Shown: piece by piece, positions 34,546-45,971 of the stretch
Position numbering within the stretch: the first letter of the stretch is position 1
How the letters are laid out: each line of letters starts with the position of its first letter
Origin: Aquilaria yunnanensis
Taxonomy: Eukaryota; Streptophyta; Magnoliopsida; Malvales; Thymelaeaceae
NCBI GenBank assembly: GCA_039654915.1
Contig: CM077596.1
Coordinates: 58,650,501 to 58,714,500, forward strand
Direction: 5' to 3'
DNA: 64,000 bases
Position numbers and translations under genes: made by a program
The notes under the pieces: model-generated
The model's input: the letters and a program-made list of their open reading frames with translations, nothing else
Told to the model about the DNA's origin: nothing
The model's database searches: none

Positions 34546-34926
34546 TTATCCCCCAACAAACTGCACTTCTGACCCATCAGGCAAGGAGAAGGTAACTAGC
34601 TTCTGATAGCAATCCACCTCAGCATGGTGCTGATGTAGCCAATCTATACCCAAAATACAATCAAATTCAAATATCCCAAGCACAAAGAGTTCAGTGTCTA
34701 GATCGCGTCCTCCGACAGAAATCGAGCAAGATTGAAGTACACGAGTGTAACTCATACTAATGTCTGATGGTGTAGAAACCACTAGTATAAAAAGAAGCTC
34801 TTTAACCGGCATGCCTAACTGATCAGCTAGTCTAGGAGATATGAAAGAATGTGTGGACCCTGAGTTTATAAGAACTCTAGCAGGGAACCTAGAAATAGAA
34901 AGAGTACCTATGACCAATTCAAACAA
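34546..34926 (-). pseudogene. Gypsy protease with altered active site
   Basis: A 126-residue open stretch matching plant gypsy proteases, including ILGIDWLHQHHAEVDC near its end. The catalytic triad position reads NSG (LINSGSTHSFIS) where family members have DSG, so the essential Asp is lost and the enzyme would be inactive. Confidence 0.85.
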
Positions 34927-34959
34927 TTACTAACCTAAGCATGACACTACCATGAACTA

Positions 34960-36235
34960 GAAACTAAAGGCCATAATTAAAAGTTATAAATAACAGCATA
35001 CCTTGCACCACACTTGGAGCATCCTCTGCCTCATCTACTGTCACTGCATAAACACGTCCTGCCATATGAGGTTTCTTTGTTGGTGCTCCTACTGGTGCTA
35101 TTAGTGGAACGTGTGCTGCTAATGGAGCATCCCTCTTAGGACATTGCCTGGATAGATGTCCTATCTCTTGGTAATGACAAGTTAGGTGAAAGAAATGACA
35201 AGTCTGACATTTAGGCTTTCCCTAGCCTTGAAAAACCAATCGCACTGTAGGCCCTTTTATCCCATTAAGCTGTAGTCGGGTAGCTCTGCTATCGATTGGC
35301 TGACCTCTGCCAAAATGTCCTCACCCCTGAATAGGCATCGGTCGTGCTATAAGACGAAAACTACCTACATGTGCAAGTTATGATGGAATACGACCTCGAC
35401 TCATGTCAACAAGTCTAGATAGCTGCTTATCTCTCATCCTTGCCTCACCCGGTTAAGCTAAGGATACCGCCTTCTCAAAGGCATCAATCTCTTGCATAAT
35501 CAACCCATCTGCCAGCTTATCACGCAAACCATTAAAATACCTCTTGATTTTCCTTGGTTCATGTGCCACAATATGCTCAGCATAGCAAGCCAAGACATTA
35601 AATCTAGTTGTGTACTGATCTACTGTCATGCTCCCCTGTACCAGTATAAGAAACTCCTACTTTTTTCTGTCTCTCATGGCCTTAGAAAAGTATCGACCAT
35701 AAAAAGTCTGCACAAAAGTCTCCCAAGTGATATATCCACCCTCAGTCCTCGGAACCCCTAGTCGAATGGCCTCCCACCATGTCTAGGCCTTCTCAACCAA
35801 GCTAAAAGTAGCTAAGTCCACCTTATCCTCTTCTGGAATTCTCAAAGCTAAAAATGTCCTCTCCGAAGCCCTGATCCACTCATCCGCTTTGGTAGGGTTA
35901 ATCCCACCAGGATACTCACTAGTTAGCCTTTTGAACCGCTCAAGTAAGTCAGCCCTATGTTGACATCTGGCTGGGGCATAAGGCTGCTACTCCCGCTCAT
36001 TCAAATTCTAACAATATTGGCCTAAGGCAATAATTGTTTGACGCAATGGATCATCATTGGCCTGCTGACCAAGATTCTGGGCTTGTTGCCCATGATTCAG
36101 CATGTCCTGTCCATGCACTTGAGCATGTTGACCTCGACCCCGTGGGGGTCATCCATAACCACGAGCTTGCGGCTCATTCTGTGCTCCTCGTCCAAGCCAA
36201 GGCAAGGTAATCATGTAGGTCCATGACCTAAAAAG
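34960..36235 (-). pseudogene. Gypsy gag with zinc knuckle, broken
   Basis: Minus-strand similarity to plant gypsy gag: a capsid region around 35490-35900 with ADEWIRASERTF, VPRTEGGYITWETFVQTFY and SMTVDQYTTRFNVLA, then a basic linker and a CCHC-like knuckle near 35130-35180 with C...GHLSRQCPKRD. Several in-frame stops. Confidence 0.82.
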
Positions 36236-36519
36236 GAAAAGGTTTAGTCTAACTCAGCCAATTTTTTTTTGTAGCTTTTAATTTATAACACAATGTAGGG
36301 CTCTAGGTAGCTCCTACCTTATTTTAGTTGTTGAACTATTTAGTGCATTGTTTTATGAGTCCCCTTATTGAAAGCCAAGTTGTTAACTTTTGTTTCTAAC
36401 CTCGCTAGTATATTATGCTCAATTATGGAAACTTTTCAAAACCTACCCTAGGTCCTTAACTTAGGCAAACAAATAAGAAGCATACTTACTAAGTGAGGTC
36501 ACTGCCTTCCTCGAATCTA

Positions 36520-36531
36520 GCTTTGATACCA
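36520..36531 (-). other. Primer binding site of the gypsy element
   Basis: Minus strand TGGTATCAAAGC, one mismatch from the initiator Met tRNA site, three bases inside the LTR end at 36535. Confidence 0.8.
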
Positions 36532-36534
36532 AAC

Positions 36535-36698
36535 TGTAATGACCCAAGTCCAGAACTGATCAACGGAACACCTGCCCACACCACATGAGTTATCATTTGG
36601 AAAAGGATAAGCGCTAGGTACTTATATTCTTGAATTGAAGCCTATATATCCATATAAGGTTTCCCATATTCACCCATATGGGATATGGGGGTGTTACA
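36535..36698 (-). repeat. 5' LTR of the gypsy element, same family as the TRIM LTR
   Basis: 164 bp, TGTAATGACCCAAG to GGTGTTACA. It aligns along its whole length with 25912-26076, including shared CCACACCACATG, GCCTATATATCCA and GGTGTTACA. Confidence 0.88.
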
Positions 36699-39000
36699 CC
36701 ACTAATAGAAGCTACCACAATAACCTTCAATGATTGTTGAGTCTAAGAACCTCTGTATCTGCACAACATGAAACTAAGGGAGTGAGAATCCTAAGATTCT
36801 TAGTAGGGGACCTTCAACCTGCAAAGAAAACACTGAGGACAACACATATATATGTATATGTAATCTACTGCAAGCTTATACAGTGTGAGGGTTTAACATA
36901 TGCGCATATATCTAGGTCCCTTGGGACCCTTCCTCATTCTAGTCCTCTCACGAGCATCACTCCATGCCTAGCGAATTCTGGTCTCTAACTCACTCCTAGT
37001 AAGCCTTAGCTTATTGATGCTATAAGTTTAACCTTTCCTTGATTGTTGTGCAAGTGAACATGGTCGATACGCCTTACTTGAGTTCCAAGGAACTCACTAC
37101 GTGTACTAAGCTTCCACATAGTGCCTCAAATCCCAAGACTTGCCTAGGTCACTTGTGTACTAAGCTTCCACCTTAAACCTTTACCGAGAGTGCACCGAGT
37201 TCTCATTTGCACCTCAAGTAATATTGCCTACGTTACAAGTGCATTAAACCTTCACTCAATGCACAAACCTATCCACCATTACTTAGTTCATACTAGTGGA
37301 GTAGTAATGACCATGGTTGGAATCATTTACTAGATTCTTTGGAACCGACCTAGGTGTACTAAGGTTTCTACATTGGAACCTCAAACCCGAAGGCCTGGCT
37401 AGGCTCTCAATGGTACTAAACCTTGCACCCGACTAATGGTGCTCTATTGTTGCCAAACATACCTTCACTTTGAACTAAAATGAATATAAACTTGGGCACA
37501 TCCAAGCTTGGTAAAGGCATATAAATGGTAGTTCTCCCTCTTAGCTTTGTGTGGAATCTTAAATCGTCTCAATCTAATGCCCGAGCGAAAAGTTATGGCC
37601 AAAGCCCCACAACCTGTCAAAGCTATCGAGCGCTAGAGCCTAGAGAGGTGCCACTAAGGCCTAAGCGGCACTGGGGGTCTAGGCAGCAAAAGCACCTTGC
37701 TCAATGGACAAAGAAATGCACCTTGGGCACTAAGGCACTGAATGGCGCCTAAGCGCCAGAGCCCCATGCCCTGAACCTATAAAAAGCCTCCTAAGCTTCT
37801 TTGAAGGCTTCCTTACCCCTTCAAAGCTCCATGGGGCACCTCCAAACCATTCCTACATGTAATACACAAACACGAGGCCATACTTCACCATTTGAACCAA
37901 GCTAGAAGTGCACATAAACAACACACCAAGCTAGCCAAACATACTAGTCTACCATGATCAACACCCACCAACTAATACCATTCATCAAACTATTTGAATT
38001 TAACAAGAAAACAAGCTATGAATAACATCAAATGAACTTGAACCTTAAATCCCTTACCTCAATTCCAAGCTACAAGCAAAGATCAAGCAATCCAACACCA
38101 AGAACAAAGCTCTTCTAATTCTCACCTAGGTTCCAAGCAAATTCAAGGTTCATGACATCAAAACAAAGGCAACCAACCAAAACCCAAACAACCAATGGCC
38201 ATACAAACAAGAAAACATCATGGAAATCAACTTACCTTTCGTGTAAAACAGGGCCCTAGCTGGAAAACATGATTTCTAGTTTTAAATGCACCAAACTCAA
38301 TTAAAATAAGCTACCCATTACTTATACACTTATGGAGCCTTCAATTTTCACCAAGAACTCTTGAATTTGTGCAAGAATTGAGGTAGAAACCAAGGGGTAA
38401 AGAAGGAACTCGGGTTCGAAGAGGAAGAAGATGAATAGTGGCAGACCAAGACCACCTTTACCATGTTTATAACCCTTCAACCCAACAAGCCCTCAAACTT
38501 TCTTTAAGTTGTCAAAGAGAACCTTTTCCCCCAAATAGTAACCTAAGGCAAATTTTGGTCAAACATTCAACACTTTGTGAAAATTTGAGTGTTAAGCAAG
38601 AGTTAAATTTTTAAAACTCATTTTTTAACTCTCAAGACTCGGCCCGACATCTCGGGATGTAAAATTACTATATTGCCCTCGGACCTCTTTTGATGCCATA
38701 CCTTCCTGTAAACCTTAACTAACTTGCTTGACCTTGCTAAATGATCTTAAAATGAGGTATTAAACTAAGGATTTATTAATTTATATGCCTTAAATGTGCT
38801 TCACGCTAGGAGAGCTGTAACAGTTTGACATTTCATTTTTACCTAGGTTATTATTCCATATTTTGCCTGAGATCTTTCCTCCTATCAATCCTCTGAGTTT
38901 ATTGGGTTGCCTGCTCTTCTTTTTTATTGGCCCCTAACCATCACATTTCCCTTTCGTGTGTAACACTTTTCCATTTTCCACAAACAACCCTCACTCATAG
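36699..39000. other. Noncoding, probably retroelement-derived
   Basis: No credible gene. There is a TATA-like CCTATAAAAAGCC near 37776-37788 on the plus strand and repeated phrases such as CTAAGCTTCCAC near 37107 and 37161. A possible LTR end GCTGTAACA is at 38814-38822. This could be the right part of an LTR that received the gypsy element, but I could not prove it. Confidence 0.35.
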
Positions 39001-40761
39001 TTTTCTACTTCTTTAAAATCTTCAAGGATCTTTTGGTTAAAATCATCTTCAACTTCCAGGACTGTGACGAGAGTAGGGCATTCTTCATTGGAGGAGACCA
39101 AAAGGCACTGGATTGGAAGCTGAGAATGCACTGAGGGTGATTGAGGTGGAGCTCATTTTCATTTATGAGGTTTTTAACACCAAGATAAGAGCTATTCAGC
39201 CTATAGCCGGATACATTTCTTATTTCCTTGCAATTGCATTAATTGTGGCTACATATGTACACTTCCATTTCATAGGAAGGAATGACCACTTTGATTTTTT
39301 AAATAAGGGTGTGACCTATGCTCTGCTACTTGGTGCTGTCGCATTTAAGGTAATAGCTCTCTGCATGCTTTCTTTTCTGATTGGACATTTGCATCACTAA
39401 AGAAATTTGTTTAGACTCTAGACTCAAGAAGACCTCCATTATGGTTAAATTCAATCACTTTTTAGCAACAATCATAATTTGTTTTATGTCTTTTAAGAAG
39501 CCCCGGTGGCACACTTATAGAAAGAAAGTCTCTATGAACAATACCAGCTTTGATGTGGTGTGGAATGTGATGGTGGTGCCAATTCTGTTTGGCAGATGAT
39601 CTGGATCTGTCCCAACATACAACTTGGTGGAATGCTGCACGGGAAGTAGTCCAAAGAGGATACTTCCATTGAAGATTTGGTTCAAGATTTTGCTTGAAAA
39701 AATCATTGCTTGCTTTTTGTCTTAAACAAGTTTTCCATTTTATTGCTTCGGTTGTTGGTAGGATCATTAAGCTAATCAATAGTTTAACAGGCTAGATTGC
39801 GGGTTGGATTGCTACTAAGTTTAGGGATTGTCTTAGACTTCCTAAGTCTTTTAAACCTATAGGCGAAAAAATTGTTCTAGCCATTCAGCTTGAAGAGTTT
39901 TTCAATTAGATGATATACGTGTCTTACAAGCCATTCACAAAGGATTTATGGGCATTCATCTTCAATGAGCTAAAAAAGAAATCCCAAGACGCAGATGACT
40001 AAAAAACTGCTAGGAGCATATTTTCTGCAAAAGGAGATTAGGTCTTTAGGGACATAAAATTCACAAAATTTAGTGCTAAACTCAATCAGCTGATGTGTTA
40101 CATGATTGATGTTCCATATGATTAAAGCGTGCTTTTGTGGCACGCTGCTACTGAGATCTGCTACCGCACAAAAATACATAATGTTAGGACCCCAAAAAAG
40201 TACAAACACTGCGAGTATAAAAAGCTTTTCTTGGACTACATGCTATATCTTCTAGTAACACATGAGTAAAAAATGATGTCTGGTATTGCAGTTATTGGGA
40301 AAATAAGGTTTCAGGGCACTTGCACTAGAGCCAAAATATTCTTCCAGAGATGACATGTTAGATCTAACCAATTAGAAGAGGCTTGCAAAGAAATCATTTC
40401 TGTGAACAAGGGTGTTAAGCCTAGTGCAATTAAGGAAGACGAGAGCAAAAAGACAAGAGCAAGTCTATTTTGTTTGAAGCAAGTAGGTTAGCGAAAGCAC
40501 TGAAGGCATTAGAGGAGAACAGGCAAGACATTAAGGTAGGAGAGGAGAATCGTAAGAGCATATGGGAATTGGTTGGCAACATATGGGCGGAGCTATTTGC
40601 TTATGCAAAAAGTCACTGCAGAGCAAGTACACTTGCTTAGCAGGTAACTCAGGGAAAATAGCTGATTACTTTTGTTTGGTTACTGATGGCTTATTTTGGT
40701 ATAGTGGAGCAGTTCAGATCAATGTGGGACGTAAGAGAGTATAATTAGTTCTCCAAAAATA
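39001..40761 (+). pseudogene. DUF4220/DUF594 pseudogene, 3' piece
   Basis: Aligns with 2515-4253 of the intact gene from TTTTCTACTTC to the stop region. The match covers the C-terminal membrane segments and the DUF594 part, but with many in-frame stops and frameshifts: readable pieces are 39113-39400 and 39381-39599. TTTTCTA at its start repeats the last 7 bases of the 5' piece (15677-15683), as if the intervening 23.3 kb began as one insertion. A small extra stretch near 40520-40555 is absent from the intact gene. Confidence 0.9.
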
Positions 40762-41100
40762 AGGATCAATTAGCAACAAACTAATTTCGATATTTATTTT
40801 TTAAAACTCATCTCAATTTTAGAGGTTTATATGAGCTTGTCTGAAATGCATATTGGCTGCGGTTCTCAATCTGATTTTAATTTGAAATTATTCAAATCGT
40901 TGGCCATGATTTGTAAAGCATACATGAAGTGGTAATTTTGTTCATAGACCAAATCACTATTATAAGATTTCTGAAAGAAAAAGTTGAAAAGCAAAAAAGA
41001 ACACAACTAGGCATGGGATCGGACTATTGCCTACTGAAAAAATCTGAAACACAACTCTAATAACTTGAATGACTCGATCGGTAAAATTTAGTAGCCATTA
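40762..41100. repeat. Downstream flank of the pseudogene, copy of 4254-4646
   Basis: Matches the 3' flank of the intact gene through ATTGGCT and TGATTTGTAAAGCATACA and on to GTAAAATTTAG near 41080. It then runs straight into sequence like 6415 onward, which gives the unoccupied target site of the element at 4647-6405. Confidence 0.82.
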
Positions 41101-41220
41101 CATTGAAGCCAAAAAAAAAAAAAAAATTGGCCTATCCTTCTTTTTTTGAGTTGGAGGGGAAAAATGCCAAATTTCCCACTAATATTTGGCTCCTAAATCA
41201 ATTTTTTCAGCAGAGTTTTT

Positions 41221-42051
41221 GGTGGTATTGATATTGTCATTAACGTTATTATTTGGGACTAGACATGTCATTAATGCTACAATTTAGAACCGGATATGCC
41301 ACTAACTATTAGAAAACTAACTAAAAAAAGTGAGAAGTTGTTGAATTTAAAATTTTAAGGCCCAAATGTAACCTTTAATAAACATTAGAAACTTTATATA
41401 ATTTAACATTTTAACTTTTTGTATTCCTATTCAAGCCACCACATCCATAACCACCAAAATTGCCACCAATGATAAAGGCAGTATCAGATGAAGTAGCGTT
41501 GGACATTGGTATTTGTAATAGAGAAATTACGACAGCTATAATCAAATTAAAACATGAATGGGTCAAAAATTGCATGCTTTATTAATAGTGAGCGAGGAAT
41601 TGGAGATGCAGAATGTGCATTAAACTTCCTCTGAGGTTTTGGTGGTATTGATATTGTCACTACCATTATTATTTGGGACTGGACATGCTATTAATACTAC
41701 AATTTAGAATCGGATATGCCACTAACTAGTAGAAAATTAAATGAAAAAGTAAGAACTTTTAGAATTTAGAATCTTAGGGCATGAATGTAATTTTTAATAA
41801 ACATTAGAAATTTTATATAATTTAACATTTTAACTTTTTATATTCCTATTCAAGTCACCACTTCCATAACCACCAAATTTGCCACCAATGATAAAGGCAC
41901 TATCAAATGAAGTAGCGTTGGACATTAGTATTTGTAATAAAGAAATTGCAACACCTAGAATCAAATGGAAGCATGAATGGGTCAAAAATTGTATGCACTA
42001 TTAACAGTGAGAGATGAATTAGGCATGCAGAATGTGCATTGAACTTCCTCC
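41221..42051. repeat. Two tandem copies of a ~420-bp unit
   Basis: 41221-41640 and 41641-42051 are direct copies, both starting GGTGGTATTGATATTGTCA and ending near AACTTCCTC. An inverted partial copy lies at about 42181-42330. The start of the unit also occurs once at 6536-6596 downstream of the intact gene. Noncoding. Confidence 0.82.
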
Positions 42052-42376
42052 TTAAGCCATGCCTCTCTCACTTGTGGTGGATTTGGTAGTGATGGACGCG
42101 ATGGCTTAGATCGTGCACAAAAAAAATAAAAATAATAAATTACATAAATCTTCTGAAGTTTATTAAAACTTACATTTGTACTTTAAAATTTTAAAACTTA
42201 CAACTTCTCACTTTTTCTATTAATTTTTTAATAAATGGTGGCATATCTGGTACTAAATTGTAATAGTTTGTCCTAAATTATAATAATAGTGGTAACATCC
42301 GTGCCAATAAAAAACATTAATAGTTATTCCGGTCTAAGAGCCAAGCATGAGGTGGAAATTTGTTATTTTTTCTTGC

Positions 42377-43604
42377 GTAAATTGCACCTGTGACCTCTAA
42401 TTTTTATTTTTGTACTGTTTTGGACCTTAACCTGCATTTCTTGTATAAAAAATCTCTAACCTCATTTAACTATCTCATTTTGGACCTTTTATAGACGAAA
42501 AACATTAATATGGATAGAAAATGCCATGCAGCATGCCAACATGAGTGATTTGCCATGGTGGCCTTCATCACATTAGAACTAGCCTGCAATTGGCTACAAT
42601 GACACAAGAATTGCAAAAATGAAAAAAATTTATGGCCTATGCTACAAAAAATGAAGAAATTCAAAGCCTATATTTGGTTAGCTAAAAATCACACATGTCA
42701 TTTCTCACTCCCTCACTTTGCTAGACTTCTATAGCCGGCAAGGTTATTGGCCATTGTCGTCGCCTAAGGTTCCAACCAACACTGTCATTATGGGGTTTCA
42801 ATCCCCAAAGGTTGGTTGGTTGATCTTTGACACTGAGCTCTTCATGTTCAAATTCAAACCCACACACTCAATTCCAAATCAAATCCAATCAACTTGAGGG
42901 ATTCTAGTTGGGGGGTCCAATGGGGTTCCAATTGGCATAGGAGATTTCCACATTATTGCTCGATTTGGTTATTGATGCAGCACTTGATGCTACTTTTGAA
43001 CTCCAATTTCAATTCCCGTTGCTTCTGCTTTTGAACTTTGATTTTGAATGCTGATTTCAATCGTACAACTTTTGCTCTGCTTTTGAACTCTGAATTTCAA
43101 CTACTGCTACCTCCACTCGCTGCTGTTGCCTTTGATTTGGCTAGGTTGGTTTGAAAAAATAGTCCTGGTTGGTGAACTTTAACGACATCAGATGAAGTTG
43201 ATCTAGAGTCTTAATCCCAATAATAGTGTAATTTGATCCACAAAAAGCACCTAATTTGTTCCCATTCTAAATACTAGAATACAATTTCAAACATTTTAGT
43301 TGATTTATCCTTTATTTTCGATGTTGCCTTAAATTTCACTGGTTGAACATGGTGGCCAGCAACATTGACGTGGATACAAGTTTTTTTAATATTTTTTCTT
43401 CCTTTTCCACATCATCAATAAAAATTGAATTTATTGTGCAACTGCGGCAAATCATCCACATTGGCATGCCTCATGATATTTTTTGTCTACAAAAAGTCCA
43501 AAATGAAATATTTAAATGAAGTTAGGGACTTTCTATGCAAGAAATGCAGGTTTGTGTCCAAATCGGTACAATAATAAAAATTAGGGGCCATGGGTGCAAT
43601 TTAC
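42377..43604. mobile_element. DNA element with ~130-bp terminal inverted repeats
   Basis: The left end 42377-42510 (GTAAATTGCACC..., through ACCTGCATTTCTTG) is matched by the reverse complement of 43470-43604 with moderate divergence. The interior has no transposase frame. The target-site duplication is unclear, so the superfamily is uncertain; long TIRs suggest a MULE. Its right end is 50 bp before the ATG at 43655, so it lies in the promoter or leader of that gene. Confidence 0.7.
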
Positions 43605-43654
43605 TCCTTAAATTGCCCATTGCCTCGCCTGCAACAGCCAGCGAACTGTGAACC

Positions 43655-45793
43655 ATGCTTCACTCCTCCGGCAGCGCTCCGCCCCGACAGGCGGATCCGC
43701 CCGAACCAATAACCATTCAAATCGCCAGCAATAGAACTTCCAACTTGCGCTCCCATCTCTTCGAAGCCAAAGACAGCCGCAGCAAGGACGACAACGATCT
43801 CGCCGGTCAACTGGACAAGTTGTGCAGAGAGCTGGACTACATAAGCGGCGCCTTCCTCAAGCTCAAGAGATTCGAAGCAGATCTGAGCAAGCCTCTGGAA
43901 ACCCTCGAATCGAATGTGAATGACATCTTAAGAGACCTCCAAAATGATGGGATGGGTCCCTCTTCGAAGCAGGTTCTTCATAATATCGATGTTCTCCGGA
44001 GCAATCTGACGAAGATGAAGATCCAGATCCCAATGCAGCACCATTCCTCGAACCCCAATTCGGAAGCTAGTCGCCTTTTCAAGAGAACCATCGCCGGAAG
44101 ACCGGCCGATTTGCCCGGCCTTCTGCAGAAACAAGATATTATCGAACAGAGCGACTATTTCAAAGAAATATTTAAAAAATTTGAAGGGCTTGACATGAGG
44201 TCGCAGCTCTGCTTGTTGTCTTTCTCGATCTTGCCGGAAAATGCAGAGATTAGGAAGCGGCTTTTGATGTACTGGTGGGTCGGAGAAGATTTTGTGCCGG
44301 AGGGCAAAACGGCGGAGGTGTTTACCGATGAGATTCTTTATGATTTTCTGGAGAAGGATTTGATCGAGGCGGTGGGAGAGAAAAGAAGATTTCAAGCAAA
44401 AGGCTACAGGATTCAACCGATTGCCCGGTCTGCTCTGATACTTTTGGCAAAAAGGTACAAGTTTTTCGATTTCGATTCGGAGGGGAATCCAACCATGGAT
44501 TTCGGAGCATGTGACCGAGCATGTCTGGTTCGAGCGGCAGACAGGACTGGTCCTCCATCAAATACCAAAGACTTCTTCAAGGTCAGCCCAGAAAAGCTTG
44601 AAACTTTGTTCAATGTCAGCGAAAAGTTTATTGAGTTCAAGAAAGACTGGTTCTCCAAGATGAAAGGAATCATGGTTCTTTATCTGGGGAAGTGGGAGAG
44701 CGCGGCGGAGCGGCACATCGAGGTAGAGTCCATTGACTTCATGGAGGGTTTGAAATATTCCAAGCAATTGAGGCTTCTTAGTCTTCAAGGAGTCTCTGGA
44801 ATTCGGAAGCTACCCAAGTGCATCTGTGAGCTTAGCATGTTGAAAATCTTGGACCTTAGAGCGTGTCACGATTTGGAGAAACTTCCTGAAGATTTAGGCT
44901 TACTCAAGAGCTTGGTTTACTTGGACATATCTGAATGCTACCTGCTCGACAAAATGCCTAAACGGCTGTCTTCACTGTCGAATCTCCAAGTATTCAAAGG
45001 CTTCGTCATCGGAGAGGATCAGTACTCCTGCAATCTAAGCGATTTGGCAAAGCTTGGGGAGCTAAGGAAACTTAACATATACATCAACAGAAGTTTCGAT
45101 GTAGAAGAATGTGGAGTTGCTCTCTCAAGCTTCAAGAAGCTTCGAAAATTGAAACTAGAATGGGGAGGAAGATCATTGCAGGCCAAAGCGGGAAATGTGA
45201 CTAAAGTCCCAAAGAGACGGAGTGGTGAGACACAATCAATAAGGACACCCGGCCGGAGACCTGATGGTGGACATGAGGGAAGCCAATCCGTGAAGTTCAG
45301 AAACGATGAAAATAAAGGAAAGCCTATAGAAGAGGGAAGTGGTAAGGCACAATCAACAGCAGAGGATTTCTCTGTTAGAGGCGGAGAAAGCAAAATGACA
45401 ACGGACAGAAGAGGAGATGGTGCAAATGAAGAAACCCCACGCAAGGTGGGAGTCAAAAAGAAAGGGAAGCCTGCAGAACTGGGAATGCTAGAAAAGCTGG
45501 ACCTCCAATGTTTCCCTCAAACAGAGCCGCCTAGTTGGCTGGTTCCAGAGAAGCTGACGGCCCTAAAGAAGCTCTACATTAGAGGTGGAAATCTTAGCTA
45601 CTTGAACAAAGTCAAGGAAGATCACCCGAACTGGAAGGTGGAGGCATTGCGAATGAAGTGCTTGATTGATCTAAAGATGAAGTGGAAGGAAGTGCTTGAA
45701 ATGTTCCCAAATTTGCAGCACTTTGAGAGAGTCAAGTGCCCTAAAGTCACACTCTGTCCATGTGATGGATATGGAGTGTGGCTCAGGTCTTGA
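43655..45793 (+). CDS. NLR-like winged-helix and LRR protein without NB-ARC
   Basis: 712 residues, intronless. Residues 45-125 are largely helical and charged, resembling part of an NLR coiled-coil region. The NB-ARC ATP-binding core is absent: there is no P-loop, kinase-2 or GLPL motif. Residues about 175-262 resemble the winged-helix part of NLRs (QLCLLSFSILPENAEIRKR, then LMYWWVGEDFV). Residues 335-500 are leucine-rich repeats (LRLLSLQGVSGIRKLPKCI, LKILDLRACHDLEKLPEDL and so on). Residues 505-605 are a Lys/Arg/Gly-rich, probably disordered insertion. LRR pattern resumes at 608-700. The gene converges on an NB-ARC-only gene, with 178 bp between their stops. Likely role: plant immunity, as part of a split NLR pair; this is inference. 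Start chosen because it is the first ATG and is immediately productive. Confidence 0.85.
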   Translation: MLHSSGSAPPRQADPPEPITIQIASNRTSNLRSHLFEAKDSRSKDDNDLAGQLDKLCRELDYISGAFLKLKRFEADLSKPLETLESNVNDILRDLQNDGMGPSSKQVLHNIDVLRSNLTKMKIQIPMQHHSSNPNSEASRLFKRTIAGRPADLPGLLQKQDIIEQSDYFKEIFKKFEGLDMRSQLCLLSFSILPENAEIRKRLLMYWWVGEDFVPEGKTAEVFTDEILYDFLEKDLIEAVGEKRRFQAKGYRIQPIARSALILLAKRYKFFDFDSEGNPTMDFGACDRACLVRAADRTGPPSNTKDFFKVSPEKLETLFNVSEKFIEFKKDWFSKMKGIMVLYLGKWESAAERHIEVESIDFMEGLKYSKQLRLLSLQGVSGIRKLPKCICELSMLKILDLRACHDLEKLPEDLGLLKSLVYLDISECYLLDKMPKRLSSLSNLQVFKGFVIGEDQYSCNLSDLAKLGELRKLNIYINRSFDVEECGVALSSFKKLRKLKLEWGGRSLQAKAGNVTKVPKRRSGETQSIRTPGRRPDGGHEGSQSVKFRNDENKGKPIEEGSGKAQSTAEDFSVRGGESKMTTDRRGDGANEETPRKVGVKKKGKPAELGMLEKLDLQCFPQTEPPSWLVPEKLTALKKLYIRGGNLSYLNKVKEDHPNWKVEALRMKCLIDLKMKWKEVLEMFPNLQHFERVKCPKVTLCPCDGYGVWLRS

Positions 45794-45971
45794 AAAGTGA
45801 TAAACTTGAGAAGTTTATTTTATAGCGGTTGTAGTGATGCCGCAATTTTTTGCCAAACGAAACAAAAAATTAAATCAAAGAATTATGCAGTAATTATGCA
45901 AATCTCAAACTTGCAATCAACAGATTAAGGGAAAGATTAATCTTTTTGTTTGTCAAATGAATCAAACAACA

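Larger units (their letters stand above)
32463..36698 (-). mobile_element. Ty3/gypsy retrotransposon, minus strand, 3' part lost
   Basis: On the minus strand: 164-bp 5' LTR (36535-36698), primer site (36520-36531), gag with zinc knuckle (~36230-34960), protease, reverse transcriptase, RNase H, and the integrase zinc finger and start of the core (to 32463). The rest of the integrase and the 3' LTR are absent; a copia fragment abuts at 32462. Many stops and frameshifts. Confidence 0.88.

Noticed and set aside
15684..39000. The whole 23.3-kb insertion as one transposon
   Set aside because: A 7-bp TTTTCTA repeat flanks it, but no matching terminal sequences were found, and the contents are clearly several elements.
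43928..45456. Long minus-strand frames opposite the winged-helix/LRR gene
   Set aside because: They are antisense shadows of a well-supported coding frame.
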